Shown here piece by piece: positions 11,000-21,000 of a DNA stretch of 64,000 nt. The first letter of the stretch is position 1. Each line of letters begins with the position of its first letter. This DNA is from Penium margaritaceum (taxonomy: Eukaryota > Streptophyta > Zygnematophyceae > Desmidiales > Peniaceae): the NCBI GenBank assembly GCA_023375785.1, contig SZWC01004697.1:91746-155745 (forward strand), written 5' to 3'. The notes under the pieces were generated by a model, which did no database searches, was not told the DNA's origin, and was given only the letters and a program-made list of their open reading frames with translations. Position numbers and translations under genes: made by a program.

Positions 11000-13447
11000 C
11001 TTTGGCCGCATAAGACTGCTACGACAACTTGAGCATGCGTTCGGAGCGGTTGCGCTTAATGTTCATGCCGAGGTAGTATTCAAAGCTCAGCAACAAGGTC
11101 ACATTGACCTCTTGTGCCATTGCACGAGCTGTAGCATGGATGAAGCCTAGCAATGAGATGATGATCAAGTTTTTGTCCGCGTAGAAAAGAACATAGTTGT
11201 CTAGAGGCTCGTCCTTCGCTTGTCGATGTAGGAACAAGTAGACGTCGTAGGCTGGTGGGTGGAAGTTTAAAGACCCAAGGAGACTTTACAACTTGCAATA
11301 CGAGAGAAGAAGACTATGCTTCAATCCATACAAACTCTTGACAAGCTTGCAAACTCTTCCACTACCATCATCATAACCTTTCGGCTACTTCATATAGACA
11401 ATAGTGTCCATTTCTCTATGCAAAAATGAGTTCTTGACATCGAGCTCTTGCACCTCGTAGTCTTTGATTGTATAATGGTGAGCATGATATGCGCTGTGGT
11501 ATAATGGGTGAGAGGTGCATAGGTTTAAAAAAAGTCCTTGCCTTTCACCTGCAAGAACCCGTTTACAACTAGGCGTGCTTTGAATTTGTCGATGTTGGCA
11601 TTTGCCTTCGTCTTTACCCAGCACACCCACTTCACACCGACTAGCCTTGAACCGGATGGCAGCTCTCTTAGTTCCCAAGTTCGCAGCTCTATAAGGCTGT
11701 AATGTTCTACATCTTATGCTGCATTCCATTCTATTGTAAATTTTCTTGCCAATGCTTCCTTCAGTAACTTTGGCTAGAGTAGTAGTGCACATAAGGTCTT
11801 GGAAAGGAGAGCTATGAGATGCGTTGTTGTGAAGTCATCATGTAACCCATCATTCCTAACATACACGATGCATGTTGTAATTGCCATGTCGCATTCTACT
11901 TCATCCTCCTTGTGCTATTCTTCCATCCGCTACTTCAGGAGGCGCGTAAAGTTCCGGCATTTGATTGTGTTGTCATGCTTCTTCAGCCTTCGCGCCTCCG
12001 CACCAGATTGCGTCGCCACAGGATGGCTTTTGCCATGGCTTACTACAACCGTCTTTTGATCTGTGGTGATGCATTTGTTGTGGTCAGCCATGAATGGAAC
12101 ACTCGTGTCCACCCCCTCTTCCCTCATTTGATCCAGATTCGTCGTGATGAGTGGATTACAATCTACTGCTTTGTCTTAGATTGACTCCACAAATGTGTCA
12201 TAGAATGCCTGAAGGAGGTTAGGTGCGTTCAAGCGCTTGGCTTTCCAACATTGACGTGTCAAATGCTCGAATAAAACAACATTACAAATCGTGCCGGTAC
12301 ATTGGGTGTCTATGTCATAGAACTCCCAACCTTTCATGATGGGGCTTTGTTTGACAAACATACCCCAAGCTGCTTTGTCTATAAGCTTTCTACGACGTTA
12401 TTTTTAGATGTGGAGAAGTGCTATGCAGCTAAATGACCAAAGCATGGTGATGTATGGCTTACAACCGTGCCATGATTCAAATGGATTCATGTTGAGTAAG
12501 GCCGTGTGTGGCATAGAATTCCGAACCCAAACTGCTTGCCTCAAAGCATACGGCCACAAGGAGTTATCCAGTTGTGCTCCTAGTTGCATGGATTTGAAAG
12601 TCTCTTGAACAGTGCCATTTGTCCTTTTTGCGACACCCTTTTGCTATGTGGTATATAATGAAGAGAACGTCTACACGATGCCCATGTCCTCAAACTGTGA
12701 CATGAATTATCATCTATTTTACTTGCCATCATTGTCAAAGCATATGACTTGTAGCTTCTTGTTGCTTTGCCTCATTGCCATTGCTAGCCATTTGAAGAAG
12801 TAGGTTGGCACTTCAGCTCTCGTTCAAAGAATGTAGCTCCAAAGAAAACATGTCACATCATCCACAAAGATGAAAAAGTAACAATTTCCACCATAAATGT
12901 TGCTAAGGGGAGCGACCTGCAAATGTCGGTGTGAACCAATCTCAGCTTTTTGCTAATTTCGCACTTGCTCGCTGAAGGAAACATTTATCTTCGTAACTTG
13001 GCACGAACCATGTCCTCACAAGGGTCAAATCTGCCTTGGCCATTTTTCTTGGTGTCAAGGCCATTGACCTGCCCTTCTCCACCATGGATTTATCCAACTG
13101 GTTCTTGATGTGGCCAAGCCTCTTGTGCCATACTATAGCATCTGCACCTATTGGTTGGTGTAGACTTCTACTGAAAATGGGGAATCCGTCTCATCTTGAA
13201 CTGATGCGTTGAAGTCCAGCTCAATCATGCCATGAGGAATGATCTCACCTTGTGCAAAGGTTTTTCCTTCAAGGCTATTGAGGGTGACATTCTTGTCGTT
13301 ACGGATGACATAAGCTCCTCTCTTCATGAGTTCTCCAAGTGAGAGGAGGTTAATAGCAATGCCAGGTATGTAGAGAATGTTGCCAAACTTGTCTTGTGCT
13401 CCCTCATACCCTGTTAAGGTCATCATGTCCTTGTGGAGCACAGGCAC
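11000..13447 (-). pseudogene. Copia A RT, integrase and protease-junction fossil
   Basis: Minus-strand fragments in copia order. 13148-13447 shows GNILYIPGIAINLLSLGELM, the standard stretch after the protease domain. 12404-12589 shows LDNSLWPYALRQAVWVRNSM followed by PFESWHGCKP, the integrase C-terminal half. 11385-11792 and 11019-11237 show RT pieces (EVQELDVKNSFLHREMDTIV; LLSFEYYLGMNI). Decay is heavy throughout. Only domain identity is claimed. Confidence 0.8.
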
Positions 13448-14299
13448 CTTCTCGTTTTTTGGCGGTTTTCACATAGCTCTGATCTGAACGCTCATAGTTG
13501 TGGAGGGAGGATTTGTGGTACGGGATGTACGAGGTACACCCTCTGTCCAGGTACTAAACATACGGCGAGCAAACCAGCCTGTCACTCTATCTTTGTGACA
13601 ACTTGAACACAAATGTAGTATAGTCAAACTACTACCCTTTGCCTTCATCCTACGCCTTCTTGTTGGACTCCCGACTACCCTTTTTAGTCTTTTCTCCTCC
13701 ACTTTCCTTCTTCTCTCCCCCTCACTTCTTTCCCTTGAAGTTGCCCTTCATCCTCCCTTTCTCCTCATCCCACAACCTTTTGAAGAAATCTGTCTTCATG
13801 TACCCTTTCTTCATGCAATAATGGCACGTGATATCAAGACATGATATGGTCAGCTGGCCTATGACACTATGTGTGATTGCCTTCGGGAGGGAGCTCTATC
13901 AAATCATTGGAGTACGCTGACTTTAGCACTACATGACATGGAGTGAGACACACTCTTTTTTCCTTCAATCTAGAAAACCACGTTGTTGAAAATTCGAGCT
14001 TTTGCTTATATGTTGGCGATATCTCTACTCTATCAACAGCATCTAGCAGATGTATGCCTCTATTAGTTTTGCTTTAGGCTTGAATTTGAGAACCTTTTTC
14101 ATGCCATCCAAGTCTCCAATGAGGTTGTTGACCAGGAAAGTCACGAAGATTGGCTAAGAGATGGGTGCATCTGTGATGGGAACTTGGTCTTGAAGCAATT
14201 TGGCCTTGTTGATGTAGCTCTCAATGTCACTAAAGCTGCTTAGGCTGATGTGGGAGAGCTCTGTGAGGCGATGAGACTTGAAATAGGAGTTACCTTACA

Positions 14300-15180
14300 T
14301 TTAGGTCGGTAGCAGATAGGACCATGCATGTTTGGCTGGCTCAGGTGAAACCTCATACATTCAAATTACTTATTGAATGTAAGGACTATGCTCGTATTCA
14401 AACACCATAAATGTAGCTTGCGTGAAGTACTTGAACTCCAACACAATGTGTGGTGGAGATTCTCGAAGAGGAGAAACATAATAGCCAGTATGGAACTTCC
14501 CGATGCTGTGAATCTGAACCACTTGTTTGAACTTTTGGGCATAGTGCGACATGTTCTCGCCATCAAGGTGGTCGATCTTCATCGTGGGCAGATGTAGAAA
14601 GGTTGTTGTTGCTGGCATAATGTCCTTTAACCCCTGGTACCCAACTCCCTATGTTGGAGGTGTTGGGTTAGATGTGTGACATAACTACACGTTTGCTTCT
14701 GTCAATTGCACCTAAAACATAGGCTACACTCTTGGCTATGGTTGCCCCATGTATTTCTTAGACATTGGTGCTTGAGAAGATNTCATCGGAGCATCACGTG
14801 TGAGCAGCTCCTACTAACGGAGAAACTCTTGTGCACCTAGATGCTACCTCAATGCCATGGTCTCTTACTCCATAGCCTGGCGCGTAGCTGCTTCTTGCTA
14901 CGCCATGAGCTTTGCTTCATTTGCCAAGCATTGTGCTTCTTTCGCCTTACGTTTTACATGCTCTGCCATATAGCAACCCTGATCTTGCCCCATGCGCAAA
15001 CCATGCAAGACAAAATTTTCATCAAGAGAAGGAATTTTTTACCTGAATTCTCCATCTTCATTATCCTCATGTAATCCACGTAGCCTCTGACAATTGCAAG
15101 AGGCATCCCACCTTGACCGCTTGAAGAAGTCAATTGCCCGCAGGCATAGGCGACTGGATTCCACAACTCCTCGAAAAACA
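14300..15180 (-). pseudogene. Copia A gag fossil
   Basis: The minus-strand reading contains LPTMKIDHLDGENMSHYAQK and KQVVQIHSIGK. It corresponds to the gag N-terminus that in copia elements typically says the protein will bind a defined substrate after L.G.NY. It lies between the primer-binding site at 15226-15237 and the zinc-knuckle-like region near 13.8 kb, as expected. The isolated N at 14782 lies inside it. Not intact. Confidence 0.65.
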
Positions 15181-15225
15181 CACCTAGCTAAGACTCAAAC
15201 TAGAAATGTTTTCAGCACTGACCTT

Positions 15226-15237
15226 GCTCTACTACCA
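15226..15237 (-). other. Primer-binding site of copia A
   Basis: On the minus strand the bases directly after the 5' LTR read TGGTAGTAGAGC. This matches the plant-type initiator Met-tRNA complement TGGTATCAGAGC at 10 of 12 positions. Its placement fixes the inner end of the 5' LTR at 15238. Confidence 0.75.
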
Positions 15238-15925
15238 TGTAAATGTTTTGTGGGGTGCAAGAATTACTAGGTTCCTTGTTGCTGGGACCATTGTACTTGG
15301 AGAACAACTACAAATAGAGTATAAATCTATAGCAGTGAGGATGCTAAGACAGAATGATTGTTGTTTATCATAACTATTGTATAAGAAACATTATAGCAAA
15401 CACAACTCAGCTAGAGATTAACTCTAAACTCTCACGCTTAAACACAACTCCTGGCCCACAAGGGGAAACGCTAAGCAAGAGAGCTCTATCAAATTAACTT
15501 GAGTCTAAGGCGTCTTTGGGCCACCTGTACTAGGTGGTCAAGCCTTCTAGTCATCAACGACGTCCTCTTTTCCAGACTGGCAATCTACTGTCGGGTTTAT
15601 TAGGGTTTTGAGAAGAGTGCCTGCAATGTCTTGGCCTCAGGTGATGTTTGGAAATAGTGTGGGCTGCAATGGTTGTCTACAAACGGAAGCTTGGTGATGC
15701 CTAAGTTGTTTAATGGAGACTACCAGGGTTGCCACCTTTTATAGCAGGTTGTTGGCAAGTTGACTACTATCTAGGCTGATGGAAGCTTTCAGCTGCAAGT
15801 GCAAAGATTCCTATTCTAGGAATCTTCCTATAGGTAGTAGCCCCTCCAATAGATCCTGCTACCAAGTCATGAATGTCATGAAACAAAGCACTCTTTGCTT
15901 CTAGATTTACATGTGCCTAATGACC
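15238..15925 (-). repeat. Copia A 5' LTR
   Basis: Begins TGTAAATGTTTTGTGG on the plus strand, next to the primer-binding site. It aligns block by block with 8489-9162 to TTTACATGTGCCTAATG. The outer end is set by loss of similarity near 15920-15925. A longer LTR ending at a TGTTACA near 16188 cannot be excluded, because the left LTR may be cut there by the insert. No clear target duplication was found. Confidence 0.7.
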
Positions 15926-16765
15926 TGTGCATGCATGTTGTGATGTAGTGTTATGTCGTGCATGCATGCGTAGATGCAGAGCGCTCCCCACTCTTGGCCT
16001 TGCATGTTGCTACTGGGTTGCACTGATGAGTAGCCGATGTAGGGCGGTCCACACTACCTAGTCCGGTATAGCCCAACCTTGACTGGACCTAGCCCATAAC
16101 CCAGCAATGTGTCATCGCATTGCACAACTGCTGACTAGTCTGGGTTAGCAAGCATGCAGAGCCTTGTTAAGAATGCAGCACATAATATGTTACACCTCAT
16201 GGGTCCATTCTTCCTTTGGACCTGGATGCAAGAATTAAATCTGGCCTGTACAGAAAGAAACAATCTCTAGCGTTTATACCCGGGAATGTTTTAGAGGTAA
16301 TTCCCTAACTCCTTGCAGGCTCCTCCAATTCCGAAACCGTCTACGCCAGCTTGACCAGATAAATAAGTGTAGTAATTATCAGCTCTAACACACAAAACCA
16401 TAATTGGAATACAAATAATTTACCATTTGGTAAGAAATTATGAGAGAGTGAACTGATTGACAAAAGCTGTGTATTTTGCTCTACCCCATTTGTGCTCTCC
16501 TCAGAAACAATTCTCCTCAGACCATGCTCATAGAAATAAAAACACATAATAAAAAAAACATTATGTGCATTTCGACATGAATCTAACACCTTATCAAAGC
16601 CTATCATAAAGTTTCTAATAAGATATATGGGAAAAAACCAAAAGGGCGAGATAGCTCTAATATCCACATTCCCGAAAGGCAAAACCCTCCCATATCCAAG
16701 TGCAGAATTTTATGTCCCCCATATCTAGCAGTTTAAAATATACGAACGTCGTATCCGGCTCCCTC
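15926..16765. other. Flank of copia A, no gene recognised
   Basis: Mixed composition. It includes an alternating TGCATGCATGC-type patch (about 15926-15975) and no protein-like reading with known motifs. The 113-codon minus-strand open frame at 16341-16682 has no recognisable family features. Confidence 0.45.
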
Positions 16766-17235
16766 GCCATGCTCGATCAACGACCTGAGTCGCTGATCGA
16801 GCATGGCCAGAAGGGTCATGTGACCGTCGCTCGATCGCGACCCTCGATCCCTTGCGAGATCACGATCGAGCGATGACCCATTTTTTTTAATTTTTTGGAC
16901 GAGCAAACCCCCTATTACGATTTAGGGTTTTCTATGTTTTGCACGGGCGGAGCCTTCGCGCAAAACATAAAACCCTACATCGTACCCTACATGGGTCATC
17001 GCTCGATCGCGATTGAGCAAAAACGCCCGTCAAATTTTCATTTTTTTTCCATGGCAAACAAAACCCCATAGGTTTGCGAGACAAACACCTTCCAATCCAA
17101 CCCTGAATTACATTTGGGGTTGAAGTTTTTATTTTTTGCGCGGGCATCTGTTGGGCCCCACGGTAGCGGGGCCCAGCAGANCCCCCCCTTGAACAATCAC
17201 AAACAACTCAAATTTGGGGTTTGTGATTGTTCAAA
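16766..17235. repeat. Cluster of consecutive stem-loops
   Basis: At least five separate inverted repeats follow one another. 16766-16779 pairs with 16794-16807 (14 bp perfect, loop 14). A GGGTCA/GCTCGATCG-rich imperfect palindrome covers about 16815-16882. 16933-16945 pairs with 16957-16969 (TATGTTTTGC arm, one mismatch). 17152-17159 pairs with 17168-17175 (TGGGCCCC, loop 8). 17190-17204 pairs with 17219-17233 (15 bp perfect, loop 14). GCTCGATCGCGATTGAGC near 17000 is a further near-palindrome, and shorter arms around 17060-17085 and 17098-17123 fill the gaps. Loops are mostly 8-14 nt. No coding potential was found. The origin (non-autonomous transposon, foldback DNA or hairpin transcript locus) is unknown. 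Confidence 0.7.
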
Positions 17236-17401
17236 GGGCGTGATGACATCCGAAGCTACATTTCATGGAGCGATGGCATGGTGTTCGCGCGCTTTTTTTG
17301 GATACGTCGTTATTTTTCTGCGACTGGTGGATGTTTCAGTGTTAAAGTTCAAATCAGTTGGGTATGGGGTTGTTAAAGAGCGATACATGGATATGGGGGA
17401 T

Positions 17402-18180
17402 CTATCGGGAAATCGATGGGTATATGGTCACACCCCTGAAACCAAAATCAATAATATTTTTTTACCGTTTTACATATGTTGTACAAAAATGCAAGTCCTG
17501 ACTAAATTTCTCACTATAATTTGAACTCCCTTTTAAAAGCTATAAAGGAGGATAATAATAATGGATGTTGTTGCGTTTTTGGTATCACCTATAGTTATAT
17601 GAAATAATACTTGGTTCCTTTTCTAAATTTTGCGGTAAAATGTAAAAACAATTGATACGAATGCCAAAACATGAGAAACTTAACTCTAGAGAAATTATTT
17701 GAGAAATATAAAGGTTGTCAAAGAATTTTCAAATTTGTTTCTATCATAATTCATTCAATCGGTGTTTCAGTTTTAATACATTAATAATGAGGTAAACATA
17801 TATATAGAATTGTCTAAAGATGGCCCTTTTCAAGAAAATAAAATAACGTCATTAAGCTATGTTCTAAAGTCATGCCCAAAAGGTAGGTAATGTCAATTTC
17901 ATAGGGTTCCTTTCAAATTACCAAATCTTTCCATTTGAATATTAGTCTATTTGTAATATATTGTTAACTATGTCCATTAATAAACCTCAAACAAGGTTAG
18001 AAAAAATTATCAAAAACAAATACTTTCTGAAATCGTACCATGTTCTTTCAATTTTAATACATTCACGTTGGATCTTGGCCCTAAAAATAATATTCCCTCT
18101 TACCCTATTACATAGGTATAATCATTGAAAATTCCAAGTATGATGACTAGATAATTTTAATAACAACTAAGATCATAAAN
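17402..18180. other. AT-rich stretch between duplicated stem-loop blocks
   Basis: No gene or repeat ends recognised. Its last part (18023-18179) recurs at 18707-18863 and it ends at the N at 18180. Confidence 0.5.
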
Positions 18181-18705
18181 TCTATGTTTTGCGCGGGCGG
18201 AGCCTTCGCGCAAAACATAAAACCCTACATCGTACCCTACATGGGTCATCGCTCGATCGCGATTGAGCAAAAACGCCCGTCAAATTTTCATTTTTTTTCC
18301 ATGGCAAACAAAACCCCATAGGTTTGCGAGACAAACACCTTCCAATCCAACCCTGAATTACATTTGGGGTTGAAGTTTTTATTTTTTGCGCGGGCATCTG
18401 TTGGGCCCCACGGTAGCGGGGCCCAGCAGACTCCCTTTCAACGCATGGGGTGTCTCGGACCCCTCTCGCAAACCCCACGCAAACCCCCCCCCTTGAACAA
18501 TCACAAACAACTCAAATTTGGGGTTTGTGATTGTTCAAAGGGCGTGATGACATCCGAAGCTACATTTCATGGAGCGATGGCATGGTGTTCGCGCGCTTTT
18601 TTTGGATACGTCGTTATTTTTCTGCGACTGGTGGATGTTTCAGTGTTAAAGTTCAAATCAGTTGGGTATGGGGTTGTTAAAGAGCGATACATGGATATGG
18701 GGGAT
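18181..18705. repeat. Second copy of the stem-loop cluster
   Basis: 18181-18430 equals 16931-17180 (offset 1250) with very few differences, and 18486-18705 equals 17182-17401 (offset 1304). The 55 bases between (18431-18485) are present only here, at the position of the N at 17181 in the first copy, so this copy supplies the missing stretch. In this copy the TATGTTTTGCGCG arm (18183-18195) pairs perfectly with 18207-18219, and 18494-18508 pairs perfectly with 18523-18537. The block is bounded by Ns at 18180 and 18706, pointing to contig overlap rather than a true second locus. Confidence 0.85.
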
Positions 18706-18706
18706 N

Positions 18707-18863
18707 CTTTCTGAAATCGTACCATGTTCTTTCAATTTTAATACATTCACGTTGGATCTTGGCCCTAAAAATAATATTCCCTCTTACCCTATTACATAGG
18801 TATAATCATTGAAAATTCCAAGTATGATGACTAGATAATTTTAATAACAACTAAGATCATAAA
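18707..18863. repeat. Overlap duplicate of 18023-18179
   Basis: 157 bases after the N at 18706 repeat the 157 bases that end at the N at 18180 (offset 684). The arrangement (A, N, B, N, end of A) is what results when a short contig is placed inside a gap and its neighbours' overlaps are left in. Confidence 0.85.
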
Positions 18864-19990
18864 CGATCACCCCCATACTCTCCATTTCTTATTATAATCA
18901 TTTTGGAAAATATTCTTGTTTGGGAAACAACATCTGGCATAGCACAAAAAATCAAATGTTAGGCTTTGATCCTTTCCATTACAATCTTTATGGAAACAAA
19001 GCTCATGAATATGGTCTAAAATAGAACAATACTTAATCAATGAATGCGAGAAACATTTTTTCCTAGCATGGAATCTCCCAAATTAAAGTTTATACGTGTT
19101 CAAATGACCCAGTTTGTGATTGCAAAGTCATTATATACATTCATTGTGGAGAAATTCGGTTCATTTCCTTCTATATTATAAAACATTGAACAAATATTTT
19201 CATTCAAAACAAATTCTCGCCTCATGCATGAAACAATATCGTGGATCCTTTAAAACTACCTCTAATAAACTAGGCATGAATTCAGATACACGCATCATGA
19301 CCACATAGATCATGTGGGTTATTATTTCATTTTTGGAGACGTGAGAATCAGTCATAGAAAACAAAAACCGTGGGGCATAAAAGAGCTTTATGGTTTTGAG
19401 ATCCCTTTCATTATATTTCACTTCAATACTTTGAATTCGACAAAACACAAATTATCCACTATGTATCAAAAAATTTATTGTAAAACACTATGTTGCCTTG
19501 GTAACGATAATACTTTGCCAATTCATATCATTTTTTATGCAACCAACACGAATGGTGTTTATGGTTATATTGTACTTGATGAGCACCTTTTTGTGAAGCG
19601 TGATAATCTATCCAAAATATATTTCGTTTTATATAAAAATGGATCCCTTTTCCATCATCTCGACATGAAACGCAATTTACTCAAATTCATCTAAACCCGT
19701 ACAACCCAATTATTCCTCAGGTGTTACACAAAACCGTCTCCAAAACCATTTGATAATGTACAAGAAATGATTAGTTTGCACTACGTAAATTGCTTTTCCA
19801 TTGAGTAAAGATTATATTTTAGAGTTGCTTTGTGACTCAAACATATTTTAACATAGTATAAAATAGTTGAACATGTCTATAATGGATGCAAATGAGGTAA
19901 TATTTACATCACTCGTAATAATGCACGAGTGATCACTATGGATCCGTCCCCTCTCCATTGACACAATCCTGAATAAATAATTGTTAAGCC
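18864..19990. other. AT-rich stretch, no gene supported
   Basis: A 126-codon plus-strand open frame (19314-19694) is AT-driven with no motif. The same DNA may belong to the very old minus-strand gypsy remnant to its right, but I cannot trace it by eye. Confidence 0.4.
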
Positions 19991-19999
19991 GATATGAAC

Positions 20000-21000
20000 T
20001 CTGACATTTCTTCTTATTCTCCAAAGGAAAATTACCACAACTGAAATGAACAAACTTCTAAGCATACCTCATACTTTCCAATAGTGACTCATTGGGGTTT
20101 AACGATGAATAAATCAGTGCATGAACCAAACCAAAACCAAAAATCGTTTCATGAATCTTTTCATCTTTTCGCCTTAAGCGTCTTTGGAAATGTACCACCA
20201 CATTTAAATTTACATAAATTATCCTCCATTTATTTCAACATAGTCATGTTATCAAATCTTAATATAAGTATTGTGAGTGGACACTCTAATAAGGTGAAGA
20301 AGCACGTAAAATATCTATACTTCATATTGTAGTAAAGCATGAAATAACGTCAATAAATACGGAAAAGACCAATTTTATTTTTTCATCTCCATTCTGGGGA
20401 TCCAAGCTTAAAATTCCTCGTTTAATTTCTATCCAAGCTCCTCAGACATCCTGAAAGAAAACATTTTCTAAAACATTTTTGCAAGTAACATCTTGTCACA
20501 AATAATTTGTAACACATGTCTATGGTCTTAAATGTGGCAAAATAGTTTCCTCAGTATAAAACTTGAATAAACATTTCACCACAAAAGCCTCATCACACAA
20601 TTCTTTTTTAATCTCAACTTCAAAACATGAATTTATTTGTTTAAACCCAAAGGTAATGCGTAAAACTCAAAATTTCCTGATTTCAAAAGATAGGCCCTCT
20701 AAATTGTCTTCCTCTAGGTTGTGGATTGAAAGGGAGGTTCTTCATAGTGAAGTAAACTGAATATATTTCCATCTGTGATATGGCAAAAGAAAAATCTTTG
20801 TTTTACACTAATTAAATTTCGTGAAGCTTGGGCTGAAGAGAGGTTCTGATAAATAATATTTCAGCATAAGATTACCTAATATCCCATATTCCACACACAT
20901 CTTAAATTTTCCATCCTTCTTCTTGAATTCAGATGAAAACAAGGTAAGGAAAGGATTGATCCATCCATCCATTCTAAAAGACCTTTCATGTAAATGTTTA
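20000..21000 (-). pseudogene. Very old Ty3/gypsy reverse-transcriptase remnant
   Basis: On the minus strand near 20860-20990 the reading FKKKDGKFKMCVEY occurs in the context of GWINPF. This is the recognisable gypsy RT entry motif (KKDG, then R/K-MCVDYR-type sequence). Further along the minus strand, near 20120-20330, a stretch resembling the post-catalytic RT segment appears (DNLCKFKCGG). The region is extremely AT-rich and broken throughout. I could not find LTRs, so the limits are approximate. It appears much older than the gypsy copies at 38-62 kb and may be a different lineage. Confidence 0.45.

Larger units (their letters stand above)
8489..15925 (-). mobile_element. Copia A: Ty1/copia LTR retrotransposon fossil
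   Basis: A minus-strand element flanked by related direct repeats (8489-about 9162 and 15238-about 15925). Domains in sense order, right to left: gag-like region about 14300-15180 (LPTMKIDHLDGENMSHYAQK is the typical copia gag opening), a zinc-knuckle-like stretch near 13800-13840, the protease to gag-pre-integrase junction 13148-13447 (YIPGIAINLLSLGELMKRGA), integrase about 12180-12900, RT about 11000-11790, RNase H 10420-10713 (SYYVDANFRSTEEDRHSTTG), and the C-terminal end near 10240-10378 (VVDFFTKSVPKENLQRCMEK). This gag-PR-INT-RT-RH order is the copia order. The element is broken in many places across all domains, and its two LTRs differ at a large fraction of positions, so it is old. A smaller element appears to sit at the inner edge of the left LTR. 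Confidence 0.88.

Noticed and set aside
14782-14782. N as another duplicated join
   Set aside because: No repeated flank on either side; likely an ambiguous base. The same holds for 6324.
16931-18705. Genuine tandem hairpin loci or a CRISPR-like array
   Set aside because: Only two copies, no regular spacers, and the copies are bounded by Ns; eukaryotic repeat context.
19314-19694. 126-codon plus-strand open frame
   Set aside because: AT-driven composition, no motif, no conserved neighbours; likely chance or the antisense of an old gypsy remnant.
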